Positions 10,711 through 21,325 of a DNA stretch of 64,000 nucleotides are shown here, piece by piece. Under the pieces are notes generated by a model. It was not told where the DNA came from. It did not search any database and saw only the letters and a program-made list of their open reading frames with translations. The position numbers and the translations under genes were made by a program. This stretch comes from Batillaria attramentaria (Eukaryota; Mollusca; Gastropoda; Batillariidae). The stretch is from positions 196,501-260,500 of the forward strand of contig JACVVK020000376.1 in assembly GCA_018292915.2 (NCBI GenBank), given 5' to 3'. Position 1 is the stretch's first letter, and every line of letters begins with the position of its first letter.

Positions 10711-11590
10711 CTTTGGTGATTGGCTGGCTGGTTGACTGCAGTAGCTTGCAGATTTAATAAATTTTACATATATATTAATCCCATGACTGGAAAATTCAGG
10801 AGGAACATATTCTTGGAACAACACGAATACAACAGTAGTAAAGACAATTATGTCCATTTCATTAGCACAATACACAATGATATCACCACATTCTTAAACA
10901 CCATACATCATCAAATACTGTTACAAAATCAGGTCAGACCAGTGCAACTTCAGAACATCCTGACATTTTCCCTAGTTTCTAATGCACACTCTTTTCCCAA
11001 TCATCACGTCATCCAGAGGCGGAGGTCTCAATTGTACCTGCATGATTCTCGTCTTACAGAAGACAGAAATAATCCCCGGCTATTATTCTATTCGTGTTCT
11101 TCTATGATGACAAGGTGACAGTTCAGTTGGCTCTGCTGCCAGGGAACCAGCTAAATTTAACACTCATGCTCGAGTCACTAAGACAAAAAAAATCAGCATC
11201 TTAGCGTTTGCCGGTACCCCTGCACAGCCCACATTTCAACAAAAGGGTATACTGCACTGTAAGTGAATACGATCGCCATTTTTATGGACTTGACGAGATC
11301 CGACCACCCTTAGCTAGCTTATTATTGGCTGGCTGGCCACAGTTGACTGCAGTAGCTTGCAGATTTAAAGTTCACTTTATATATTCATCCCATGACTGGA
11401 AAATTCAGGAGGAACATATTCTTGGACCAATACAAATACAATAGTGATAAAGACGATTATGTCCATTTCAATAACACAATACACTATAATACCACCACAC
11501 ATCATGGAATAAAATCAGGTCAGATAAGTGTAAATTCAGAACATCCTGGCATTTTCCCCAGTTTCTAATGTACACTCTTTTCCCAAACGT
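10711..11590 (+). repeat. tandem segmental duplication (two diverged units)
   Basis: Unit 1 (about 10711-11005) and unit 2 (about 11325-11590) share 'tgactgcagtagcttgcag', 'cccatgactggaaaattcag', 'gaggaacatattcttgga' and 'tttctaatgYacactctttt', in the same order. A partial third start ('actRcactgtaaRtgaat') recurs at about 11740. The units are diverged and carry different indels. Confidence 0.75.
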
Positions 11591-11790
11591 ATTTGAGTTG
11601 TATACGGGCAAGTACACCTTGTAAGGCCACAACTCATGCGATGGCGAGAGTTCCCTGCGAAAAGGTACTATCGATGCAGATTAAAAGATTTTTTTTTTTT
11701 TTTATAGATATAATACGTTCTAGCATGGTACCCTCGAAATACTACACAGTAAATGAATGTGTTGGCGATTTCTACGGATAGGAGAGGGGT

Positions 11791-11953
11791 GGGGTTGGGA
11801 GTTCAACGTCCTTTTCCACCACGTATGGGTGATATCAAAGACGGGGCAACGAGAAAAAGGCCAGCACAATATTTAGCCCCGACTGGGATTCGAACTCACG
11901 ACCCGAGCATTGAAAGTCCAACGCTTTACCATTCGGCTATCCTGGCTCTCCTC
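11791..11953 (-). mobile_element. tRNA-derived SINE, family A, copy
   Basis: Reverse-oriented family A copy. The body reads (plus strand) 'gttcaacgtccttttccacc', then 'gatatcaaagacggggcaac', then box B complement GGGATTCGAACTC and box A complement TTACCATTCGGCTATCC. Confidence 0.8.
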
Positions 11954-11959
11954 TACGGA

Positions 11960-12690
11960 TATGAAGAAATGGAAGTCCGATATAAATAAACAGTGTCTGT
12001 CTGTCTGTCTGTCTGTCTGCCTGTCTGTTCGCCATGAAACCTAATTCAGAGTTCTCACATTACGATCACAATTGATGGCTGTACTCGGGGGGGGGGGGGG
12101 GGGAGAGAGAGAGAATCTAGAGAGGGAAAAATATGGAAAATCGTGGTGGGAGGTGAATGGGGGGTCCTGTGAATGGTGAGATACCCTTAGATCTGTTGGG
12201 TGTTTCAACGGTAGGATGGTAGGTCTCCCCCTCCCCCCTCACTCCCTAAATGTGGCTTGTAGTCAATGTAGGGCAAGGCAGACTTGTCCAATGACATACG
12301 AAACACACATCTCCTAGATCTAGATTGCGCTCTCAGCTTTACTTACTTCCCATATGTATGTATATGATGCGTGCGGTGTTATGAAAGAAATTCAACAGGT
12401 TCAAGGATCGAACAGATCATCTCTTCAGCTCGGATTACTTGGATAACGTGCTCACTCATAACAATTATAATTTCTACCCGTACTTTGTAATTTAGTGGGA
12501 TGTTAACGTGACAGCCTGTAATTCATCCATCGAGAAGGCTCAAAAATATCCACGCAGTTTGCTGGTGATGTGATCTTGATAATGATCGTGAGCTGTCTGG
12601 TCCTCTACATCTATGCAACTGCATGTACTGGTACATCAAGTATAGATTTCAAAGCTACTAGTGCTACGTCGAAGATACACGCTAATTGAT
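11960..12690. other. no gene; (CTGT)n and G-run
   Basis: Contains (CTGT)n at 11997-12027 and a 17-base G run at 12089-12105 followed by (GA)n. Nothing else was recognised. Confidence 0.6.
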
Positions 12691-12759
12691 TAGTGGCCGA
12701 CAGTGAGGTCTGAATGTTTACCGTAAGTCAAGATTACCATCATTCCTCTGGCTCATTTC

Positions 12760-13045
12760 ACATTAACTCAATTCTTACCAAGAAAGTTTACGGTTGTGCA
12801 GCAGTGGCCTCACTTAAAATTTTTTTTAAAAAAATCAGCCTCACTTAAAAAAAAAATCATGATTAATTCTGCGTGGATTTAGATTTGGCTTGATTGGAGT
12901 TTCGCACAACAAGATCTTTGCTTTAATTATATGCATGCTTCTGCAGTAAGAGCCTTTAAGGAACCGTAAACCTTGCCTGATTTTCGCATACAGGGCTAAA
13001 ATCGAAACGTGGGATACTCGTGTGCGGTACGAACTGTGTTAAGCA
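12760..13045 (+). repeat. unclassified dispersed repeat R3, plus copy
   Basis: Same repeat as 7918-8165 in opposite orientation. This copy has extra A/T-run insertions near 12815-12860. It is followed directly by a SINE B head. Confidence 0.65.
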
Positions 13046-13054
13046 AGCTAGCAA

Positions 13055-13390
13055 GGGACGGTAGGTGATCTAGTGGTTAAGACTTCATCACCAATGCCAG
13101 AGGTCAGATTCGAGTCCCATTTGGGGCAAAGAATTTTTCTCTCGTATATTGCACCGTTCATTCGGGCCGACAGTCGGTGCTCCGGCTTCCTCCCTCTCTG
13201 CTTTTGAAACGTTCAGCCCGCAAATTTGAAATAAATACAAATCTAAGTTTCGAAACTCAAATTGCTGAGCTGATCCTTCCCACTACGTGATTGTAATGAG
13301 TTCATATCCAGTGTTTGAGAGAATGCGTGTGATTCACGTGAGCAGGCATGTTGGGCTCAGTTCACGACTCTTTCAGCCAATTCAAGAAAC
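13055..13390 (+). mobile_element. tRNA-derived SINE, family B, copy 1
   Basis: Head with box A (GGTGATCTAGTGGTTAAG) and box B (GATTCGAGTCCC). The body includes 'gttcattcgggccga', 'ctccggcttcctccc' and 'gtgtgattcacgtgagc'. Better-preserved copies are at 46976 and 60098 (plus) and 54669 (minus). Confidence 0.85.
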
Positions 13391-13795
13391 ACAAGGCACA
13401 GCTGTTGGGTTTTTGTTTTGGTTTGGTTTGGTTTGGTTTGGGTTTTGATTGGTTTTTTTTGCAAAGAAAGATACGCATACTCAGGAGGGGTGAGGTTGCA
13501 GGGGGTACAGGGGGTAGGGAACAGGGAGGGAGTAGGTATAATTACTTTCACAGGACAAACACTCCAAACTGAACGAACGCAAAAATAGTGAACCAAGATT
13601 ACCTCAACAACCGAACATCAACACAATGCTCAAGTGCAAAATAAATAATCAGTTACAAAAACAAAATTTCAGCATATCGATGTGATTTATAACATAGAGC
13701 ATAACAAGTAAAGAGTATAATAATGTTCTCGTTTTAATAGAAAGACAATATAGACTGTTAAAATATAATTATTGATTCAGAAGGAATTTTCGGAC
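13391..13795. other. no recognised gene
   Basis: Contains (GGTTT)n at about 13420-13442 and AT-rich unique sequence. No supported exon. Confidence 0.4.
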
Positions 13796-14044
13796 AATAA
13801 ATCCTTAGAAAAGGAAACGGTAATGACTGCGAAGTGGTTACAAGGTAAACAAATAAAAGCGACATAAAAGGGACAGAAACCACTTAATTTTCACAAAGGA
13901 CGGCGCGGGTCAAAGTTTCGGCTTTCGCCTTCCCTCAGGACACAAACAATCCTGTTTGTGTCCTGAGGAAGGCGAAAGCCGAAGCGCTGACCCGTGCCGT
14001 CCTTTGTGAAAGTTAAGTGGTTTCTGTCCCTAATAAATCCTTAG
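13796..14044. mobile_element. foldback element with hammerhead-like core, flanked by a 13-bp direct repeat
   Basis: AATAAATCCTTAG occurs at 13796-13808 and again at 14032-14044. Between them, 13869-14031 is a palindrome with arms of about 79 bp differing at only a few positions. Each arm carries CTGAGGRA, a GGC-GAAA-GCC hairpin and then GAARC, resembling the conserved core of the hammerhead ribozymes reported in Penelope-like retroelements. The fit is imperfect: there is an extra A before the hairpin, and no helix III or cleavage triplet is visible. I infer a degenerate retroelement terminus inserted with a 13-bp target duplication. Confidence 0.6.
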
Positions 14045-14230
14045 TCAGATATTCTTTACCTTCACTCAGACTCTGACTTCAAACTTTGATTTGTAATGCA
14101 CTATTACTTTTAGAGGGAAAAAAAGAATTTTAAAAATAGCTTAAAATCAGTCGACACAAAATTGTGAACTAAAGCAGAATGGTAATTTTCGATAATATAA
14201 ATTTTAAAAAAATGGAGTCTAGTTTAAGTG

Positions 14231-14398
14231 GGTTGATGGGTGTTTGGGAGTTTAACGTCCTCTTCCACCACGTACGGGTGATATCAAAGACGGGCAGCGA
14301 GAAAAGGTCAGTACAAATATTTGGCCCCAGCCGGGATTCGAACACACGACCCGCGCATTGGGAGTACAAACGCTCTACCATTCGGCTGTCGCGGCTCC
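14231..14398 (-). mobile_element. tRNA-derived SINE, family A, copy
   Basis: Minus-oriented and near full length. Box B complement GGGATTCGAACACACGACCC and box A complement CTACCATTCGGCTGTCGCGG are followed (plus strand) by 'ctccacg'. The body 'gatatcaaagacgggcagcg' matches the copies at 2721 and 11791. Confidence 0.85.
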
Positions 14399-14399
14399 A

Positions 14400-14990
14400 C
14401 GTTTGGTTTAAGTTATTCTAACATACTTAACAGTATTATCACAAAAGCACCGTACAAAAACAAACATGCAGTATAATTATATTTTAACCGATGTCACTAA
14501 ATATTCGTCCTAGAGCAACACGTTGATACACGATGTCATGACACAATCATGGAGTCACCACTCACTCCAGCTGTGAACCCTATCTCCTTAAGACACTTCG
14601 CAGCATGAGATGATAACAGAGAAACCGCCATTTGAAATCCCTTTATCTCCTTCAGGCTGCTTCTTGGCCGCCCACAGTGTTAGCAGACGATAACCGAGGA
14701 TTGCTTCGTTTGTTTAAGTTCAGTCAGGACTATAAGTCCAGAAGAAAGAAGCTTTGAAAGGGTGTTAGGTTTTAGTTTCTTTAAGAGCACAGTCGCAGGC
14801 AACATTAACAGTCCGAATGACCCTGCTGAATTTGAATATGTGAATATTAAAAAAGAAAATGCGTCCGCAGTGAACGATTGGTAGCACAAGTGCCTTCCAT
14901 GTACCTTTTTTTTTTAATTTAATTTTTTTTAATGATTTTTTTTTTCTTTTGCCTTTGTATATGACCCTCCTCAGTTAAGTTTACATAGTA
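14400..14990. other. no recognised gene
   Basis: AT-rich sequence with T runs at 14907-14945. No exon or family repeat was seen. Confidence 0.4.
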
Positions 14991-14993
14991 TGC

Positions 14994-14996
<3 letters not shown>

Positions 14997-15079
<83 letters not shown>
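14997..15079. repeat. (TG)n microsatellite
   Basis: Perfect dinucleotide tract of about 83 bp, followed by a T15 run at 15120-15135. Confidence 0.98.
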
Positions 15080-15081
<2 letters not shown>

Positions 15082-15511
15082 TTTTGTCCACCTTTTTGCT
15101 TTTGTTTGTTGCTGTCTTGTTTTTTTTTTTTTTTTAATTTCTCTATGAAATGTGTATATGTCAAAAAAGAAAAAAAAAATGCGTCCGATTTTGTTGTTGT
15201 TGTTGTTTTTTGAGAAGTAGAGGATGGCCAAAAACACAACAAACCGGGTCAAACATTTCTAAATCAGTGTGAAACTGATCAGTTCATCACGGCGACTTCC
15301 GCAATCAAATCATGAACGATTTTGTTATTGTCAAATGCTGGGTACTTGCTACTATGTACTGAAAGCAGAGAACACGTCTAATTAACCTTTTCGAATGCAG
15401 TTAATGTTTTCGTACAAAATTTGTATGTTCAACGATGAGCATCACACATAAGTATGATACATGTCTTTACTCTTTGTTCAGCCACTGACTTCCTTCCAGG
15501 TAACTGGTGAA

Positions 15512-15822
15512 TCATGGGTAAGAGGAATCCATGTTTCTGACACGACCGAAAGCGCAACACAAACGTCGCCGGAAGTAGGCCCGGAAGTCTTTGTTCATCA
15601 GCGCGTACACGAAGAAGTTTACTGCCGAGTTGCACAGACCGAACAGAGAAAACAGCTTCAAGAGTTCCGAGAGTTCCTGAGAATTGTTCATGTACAACCC
15701 AGCGAAATAAGGCAGCCAGCAGCAGAAGTAGCAACCGAATACGGAAATAAAAAGCCGAGCCGATCGCCAGTGGAGTAGCCACTGTTTTGTAGATTTGGCG
15801 TTCACTGCTGCAAGTTGGATGT

Positions 15823-15864
<42 letters not shown>

Positions 15865-16965
15865 GTGACGATCTTGACGTCGTCGTTGCGGCTGTGGTTA
15901 GTGTCGTAGTAGTCGTGGTAGTGAAAGTGCTTCTCGGGTTTACCTTATCAGTGGGGGCCCTACCTGCTGCGTAATTCATCGTAGTTGTTGCCAACACTGG
16001 CGAGGTAGAGGCAGCAGCCTGTGCACAGTTCACCAGCCCTGTGTTGTCTGCCAGCCTGTGGTTGTTGCTGGCTGGGCCACACAGAGCATCAGTTGAAGAC
16101 TCTGATGCACTGTCGTGTACAGTTTTTGGCATGGGTATCAGTGTAGAGGTCGCTTCGGAGACCAGTATGCTGGAGGTCGAGCTGTTCGAATTGTCGTTGG
16201 GTGAGTGAGCAGAAGTCCCATCGTTGCCGTTCTCGGCCGTGGGACTCTGAAGGTGGGTGTCTGTTGTGATCAAAGAGGTGAGTTTGTCATTCGCGATGGT
16301 CACTGAGTCTGCGACAGAGTACGTTTTGTCTCCGGTTTGGATTCCGGATTCTTCCCCACAATTTCTACAAGAGTAGCTGCCGGGAGGGCCCATACCCGCG
16401 TTGCAACTCTCTGATGCCGACACAAGGTTTCTGTTAATGTGAGGAACCCGGTTACCCTCTTGTCCTCTACTGCAGCTGCTGGTGGATTTCTGACTCTTGT
16501 GACTTTGAAGACCCCTGTAACGTTCTAGTCCTCCACCGCAGTTGTTGGCGGACTCCTCATCCTTGTTACTGTGAGGAGCCCTGTAACCCTCTTCAGCTCC
16601 GTCGCAGTTGTCGATGGACTCCACACTCTCGATCCTCAGGACATGCGGGTCGGTGTTGTCACGTTCGGAACGGGTTTCCAAAGCCCAGCCGTCTTCGCCG
16701 CTAAACTCTCGACAGCTGGACTGGAACGACGAGGGACCAATCTTGCTGTCACCTGGCATTTTCAGGCCGCAACACCCCCCGTGGAAATTGTCTCCACAAG
16801 CAGTTCTGGTGTTGCTGCGAGGGCAGTTCGTCCCGTGCTGGTCGTCGTCGTTGTCGGTGCAGACGTAAATGGGTGGAAGGCCGAAGCGACGAGCATCTTG
16901 ATAGATACGGTCCGCTTCAACAGGCGTCAGGGAACCATCGCAACGATCTGGCGTTTTGCATGAAC
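15512..16965 (-). CDS. GPCR exon 2 (loop 3, TM6, TM7, C-tail)
   Basis: The acceptor is ATTACTGTGTTCACAG|GT. It takes two bases to complete Gly after exon 1 (SRSG|SCKTPDRCDG) and ends at the stop at 15512-15514. It encodes most of loop 3, including the poly-Asn tract, then RSARLFISVFGCYFCCWLPY (TM6) and LFGLCNSAVNFFVYALMNKD (TM7). Confidence 0.88.
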
Positions 16966-17299
16966 CTGTGAACACAGTAATGTTCACATGTACCAATGAA
17001 CAAATGACGCCTTACAAACTGTCTCTGTTTGTTGGTTGGTTGGCAAGTCAGCGGTTTGGTTGGTTGGTTTTGTTTTGATGGTGGGAAGGCAGATTCCAGT
17101 TTGGTTTGCCGAGGTGCGAAATTTAGTTTCTAGGAAAGGGAAGGACATTGTTTTTTTAAATCGAATAATTCAAAATGGAACTGTGAAAATTTGTGTTGAT
17201 GTCAGTTTTGATTGAAATTGATTCTTGTCCCATATTCGTCAAAATATCCATGTTCCAAAGTGGTACTTGAAAAAGATGTTAATACAATTGCATGTGTAA

Positions 17300-17385
<86 letters not shown>

Positions 17386-18272
17386 GGAGAGACAGACAGA
17401 CAGACAGACAGACAGCTGTCCTAACCTGAACGACTTCTCGGAGAACTTGCACCAGACTGCCATCGGTCAGCTCCCTCGATCCTTCCGCCTACAGCACACT
17501 GCTTTCTCTCACAACTCTGGGTCGTGCCTGTTGCTGGCGCCGTAGTCTTCAGACTACAGCCAGATGCTCTCGCCTCCAACGGGCTCACAGGATGAGCTCC
17601 AGCTGTGGTTGCCGTCACAGGGACAGAGTTCAAATCCCGAGACACGACGGCTGAGGGAGGTGGTTTCCGTTTTCGGATGGCGACGATCGTGATCCTCATA
17701 TACAGGCTGCCTATCACGGAACTAGTGAGGAAGAACATCCCTCCGCTAGTGTAGACGTTGTACACAGGGTGCAGGACCTGCCAAGAGTCGCATCGCCCCA
17801 CTCTGGCAAAATCGTTAGCGACGAACGTGCCACATCCGTAGACAACTGACGCGACCCAGGCTACCGAGATCTTCACTGCGACCGTCTTCTCGGTGACGAC
17901 CCTGGGGTAGTGGAAAGGGTGCACGATGTAGATGTAGCGGTCAACCGTGACGAGCAGAAGGTGAAACCCTGAGCTAAACGCCGACATATAGATCAGGCTG
18001 AGGAGAGTCATGCATGCGGCGTAATTCTGGTGAAACCAGTTGGAGAAAGCCGGCAGGAACGATAAGCCGAGAACGGGCATCATGAGGCCGACCAGACAGT
18101 CAGCGCACGCCAGCGAGGCGATGTAGTGGTTGGACAGAGTTCTCAAACGCTGCACCTGAACAATGGCGGCTATGGTGAGAACGTTTCCGCCTAAGGTGAC
18201 TCCGCTCAACAACCACGCAGCCAGACACAGTCCGAAACCGCCCTCAGAACTGCCAGATGTAGTGGAATTCAT
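15512..18272 (-). CDS. orphan class A (rhodopsin-like) GPCR with ~475-residue third cytoplasmic loop
   Basis: Two exons (17426-18272, 15512-16965) join in phase to 766 residues. Landmarks: N30 (1.50) in GGNVLT, D58 (2.50) in SLACADCL, C87 (3.25), DRY at 111-113, W139 (4.50), C161 in loop 2, CWLP in helix 6, then NSAVNFFVY in place of NPxxY, and a basic helix 8 (FRAYFRRRLCC). Position 3.32 is Ile, so the amine-anchoring Asp is absent; 5.50 lacks Pro. Helix 3-4 sequence resembles adenosine and orphan amine-type receptors, but the ligand cannot be assigned. Cytoplasmic loop 3 (about 205-680) is Ser/Thr/Asn-rich and low complexity, including 13 consecutive Asn encoded by a microsatellite. It should act at the plasma membrane; coupling is unknown. 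Start: AAACCATGA at 18272. Confidence 0.88.
15820..15863. repeat. coding (GTT)n / (AAC)n tract
   Basis: Trinucleotide repeat within GPCR exon 2, read on the minus strand as a poly-Asn run. It is length-variable by nature but always frame-preserving. Confidence 0.95.
17304..17415. repeat. compound (CA)n-(GA)n-(GACA)n microsatellite in GPCR intron
   Basis: The tract ends about 5 bases from the GPCR exon 1 splice donor (GTTAGG at 17425-17420). Very little unique intron sequence therefore separates exon 1 from the repeat. Confidence 0.97.
17426..18272 (-). CDS. GPCR exon 1 (TM1-TM5)
   Basis: ATG at 18272 with a short N-terminus (MNSTTSGSSE, N-glycosylation sequon), and donor TTCAG|GTTAGG at 17426. 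It encodes helices 1-5 and the first part of loop 3 and ends in phase 1. Confidence 0.9.
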
Positions 18273-18524
18273 GGTTTAGAATGGCGTGCACACGCGTCTT
18301 TGGCTCAGTCTTACACAGGCGGACGTTTTGTGGCTGTGTCAGCTACATGGACGCAGTCTTCTACCGTTATATGCCAGTCTTTTAAAAAGCGCAATGCAAG
18401 TGCTGCAAAAATATGATTTCATGTTATAGAAAAGAGCGCCTTTCAATTTCTCATCAAAATCTATGGGCTTTAATTTAAGGTGCAGCCTCCCTTGCTCCAC
18501 TGGTCATGTTTTCATGATTCCATT
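18273..18524. other. GPCR 5' flank
   Basis: No upstream in-frame ATG or obvious TATA box was identified. This is the likely 5' UTR/promoter region by position only. Confidence 0.35.
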
Positions 18525-18761
18525 TTAACTCATTCTACCCGAGCTACGACCATAGTCGTAACAGTTTATTTACAGTTTACCTCCCTTTCCAACATGTCTG
18601 CCATCAGGTTTCCTCAGCAACCCGCTGAAGGTGATGTTAAAGTAAAGTACAACATCTAAGTAACACTTTTCCTAAGTACAAAATCTTCAGGCCCACGTGG
18701 TGTAGTGTTCCCACGGAACTAGACAGAAGTACGGTGGCATCTTCAGTGTAGAAAGGGTTAA
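18525..18761. mobile_element. TTAA-flanked MITE-like element
   Basis: TTAACTCATTCTACCCGAG at the left and, reverse-complemented, TTAACCCTTTCTACACTGAAG at the right form imperfect inverted ends with TTAA at both boundaries. TTAA is the target duplication of piggyBac-type and some other DNA transposons. It is 237 bp with no coding capacity. Confidence 0.5.
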
Positions 18762-20100
18762 CTCGTGTGTTTTTTTCTTGACAGTGTGTCAGCTTGCCGA
18801 GAGGAAGAGGATGAATTCCTTGAGTAACTGTTTCGGTCCCAGTTTAATGTCTGTAGTGTGGTAATGCTCCTCTAGCTGGCACCACTGATTATATTCTTTC
18901 TGCACTGGGTCCCTTCACAGATATACACATAGAGAGGTATGAAACGGGCTTTTGCAGCTGCTTACATCCTTTGCTACGCTGGGAACCAGGTTGCGGTTTA
19001 AATTTCAAATAAACCAACTCTCAACCCTCAATACGCCTCCAAACGCCCCTCAAAGAGTTTTAAAACAAGGCCTTTCACGATGGGACACAAGTATTTTAGC
19101 CCCAAACAAAATATTAAAGTTTTATTGTCAATTTCGAAATTCAGGATTCTGCACTTCCAAGCCGGATAGTTACAGCTTTAAATGCTAAGTTAACCAGACC
19201 TTCTGTTGAACTAAAACTAAAACCCAAAACGGTTTTCAAGTATTATATATACAGTCACACGCAATATTAACTGGACAAATTTGTTTTGGCGCTGTCTGCA
19301 AGAAAACATTCACAAGCTAACAGTTAGGTTAAAGAACGGTATGACAAGTGAAACTTCCTTATCTAACCCAGTCACGTGACACACGACCCAAAAAGTTCTA
19401 TTTTACGACATACGCGGTTTCCGGCTGAGTCTAAAGGGATTAGAATTAATGTTTTGTATGGCAGTAAAGGCAATGTAACCGCCCTTCAAAAACCAAAAAC
19501 AAAAAAGAAAGGTTTGATTGCTTTCATTTGTGGCAATGCCACGCTTGGATGAAGTTGCGCTGATTCGCAAAATGTTCGGTAGGCATTTTTGTTTTGGGCA
19601 CCGCACGCAAGAAAATAGTCAAAAAGGCAAAAGGCAAATTTTTTCGCAGAATAAGTATTGTATTGTATTGTATTGTATTGTATTGTATTGTATTGTATTG
19701 TAGATACTCCAAGCTCGGGAGCAGTCCATCACTCAGTGGATCAAATGGTTCCAGCCCAGAAACTGCGATAAATTCCTAAAAGCTTCGACTTGTGGTTTGG
19801 TTTCCTTGCTCACTGTTTTCGCGCACGTACAGCTGGGCCTACAATGTGTCTGCAATGGGCATCAAAACCCGCTATCTGTAATCATTCGACGCGTTAATGC
19901 ACTCAGGATATCCCCTGACTCAGTGATTGTTTTGCTCATTGATCTTCCCTGATGGCGAGAACACCTCGTGACTGGGCGGTTTAGCTGGTAAGCGCAAGCG
20001 CAGTTCTCTTCCATCAAACTGGTGTTAAGCCCACGGTTGTCCAAGCTATCTAGTTGTTTGGCTCTCGGATGAAATGGCCAGAACAAAAAAAACATCATTA
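18762..20100. other. no recognised gene
   Basis: Unique-looking sequence with one pentanucleotide microsatellite (19655-19701). Short frames at 18952 (plus) and 19862 (minus) have no domain. Confidence 0.4.
19655..19701. repeat. (TATTG)n microsatellite
   Basis: About nine pentamer units. The complementary (CAATA)n occurs at 24157-24211. Confidence 0.97.
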
Positions 20101-20117
20101 GCCGACATCACCAGTTC

Positions 20118-20177
20118 AGCTTTCTTCTTCTTCTTCTTCTCTCTCTCTCGTTAAACCCCCCAAACACCCACGCACCC

Positions 20178-20217
<40 letters not shown>

Positions 20218-20232
20218 AGTCTCTCTCTCCAG
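20118..20232. repeat. (TTC)n / (CT)n tracts around a SINE A tail fragment
   Basis: TTC and CT repeats flank 'gttaaaccccccaaacacccac' at about 20151-20172, which matches the 3' tail of SINE family A. Confidence 0.8.
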
Positions 20233-20269
20233 CGTTCATCACCAAATAGTTATCGCCAGTCGGCTTTAA

Positions 20270-20540
20270 ATGGGCTAATCCTTCCCTTTATACGTTCATT
20301 GATCGTTTTCAGCTGTTTTCGTGGTATCTATCATCCTATCATCACACCACTGAGGCAGTCAGTGAAGGCGTCTGTAATGCTAGCACTGAGCCAACAAAAG
20401 CGTACTCGATGTCGTGGCCACCACACTCAGAGCTCCAGTAGTGTAACAACAGTCGTCGAAATTCAATGTTCAACTGCTCTCGCAAAGTGAGAACAGCACT
20501 GTGCCGCATTAAGAGCTGTACTAATCATTAAGTATCACGG
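20270..20540 (+). repeat. unclassified dispersed repeat R4, copy 2
   Basis: Second copy of the 8981-9237 repeat. It retains 'atcacaccact', 'gccaacaaaagcgtactcgat' and 'cgcattaagagctgtactaat', but is disrupted by indels. It lies immediately upstream of a CAGGGCCCG MITE. Confidence 0.7.
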
Positions 20541-20560
20541 CCTGACCCCCTCCCAGCGCC

Positions 20561-20847
20561 CAGGGCCCGCATGTAAAGGTCGGGGACAGGGAGTTTAGCC
20601 CCGGGTTAGAGTCTAACCTAATACTAAACTAGCTCTAGGGTTAAATTTTCTGTTGTTTTTTGTTTTAAATCAGGAAACAGGTCCATTCCAGCAAGGTGCC
20701 TATGCCGTTATAGACGGATTTTTGTCTTTCTTTCTTCGCTTCCTTTTTTTTTTTTTGCTTAATTTTGTTTTGGGGTTTCTTTTGTCCTAGTCTGGTTTAG
20801 GCCCGTAGCCGTGGGTTAAATTAACCGAGTTTTACATACGGGCCCTG
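20561..20847 (+). mobile_element. MITE, CAGGGCCCG family, copy 2
   Basis: 287 bp. The left end CAGGGCCCGCATGTAAA and right end TTTTACATACGGGCCCTG form a near-perfect inverted repeat of about 17 bp. The interior 'tagtctggtttaggcccgtagccgtggg' matches copies 1 and 3. No target duplication is obvious and nothing is coding. Confidence 0.85.
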
Positions 20848-21082
20848 ACCTATACATACAGCCGTCTTATGTTATGATTTGACTGATCTGATTTCACGCA
20901 TCGCTTGCTTCACGCTAGATGCGCATATAGATCCTTACTCTATTGCAGCTGGGTCTGCCACTGCCTTATCAATGTGCACGCCTTGGTCTGCCGCCATGTG
21001 ACTGCAGTAAACTGACTGCATGTCAACAAACCTCTCTAGCAAGCTTCACTGGAGAAACACACACTTGATCATTTCGTGTACC

Positions 21083-21325
21083 GGGGGATTAGACAGGGGA
21101 TTTGGTCTTGTGGTGAAGGCATCCGACTTCGGGTCCTGAGCTGCCTGGTTCGAGTCCCCAGTGGGCAGGAATGTGGTTGGATTTTTCCTTACCATATCGA
21201 GTCGAATCCATGTGCAGACTCGTTTACGGTGCCTGTCTCGCCTTCGTGTACACACGCACGCCTATACATCAAGTGTGCACGCTAAAAATCCCACGTTCAT
21301 CTTTCGAAGAAGAATAGGCTGTGGC
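21083..21325 (+). mobile_element. tRNA-derived SINE, family C
   Basis: The head has box A-like TTGGTCTTGTGGTGAAGGC and box B GGTTCGAGTCCCC. The body runs to 'cgctaaaaatcccacgttc' and 'cgaagaagaataggctgtgg'. Only one copy was recognised, so the element boundaries are approximate. Confidence 0.6.

Noticed and set aside
16571..16963. Plus-strand frame of 130 codons
   Set aside because: Antisense to GPCR exon 2; a compositional shadow.
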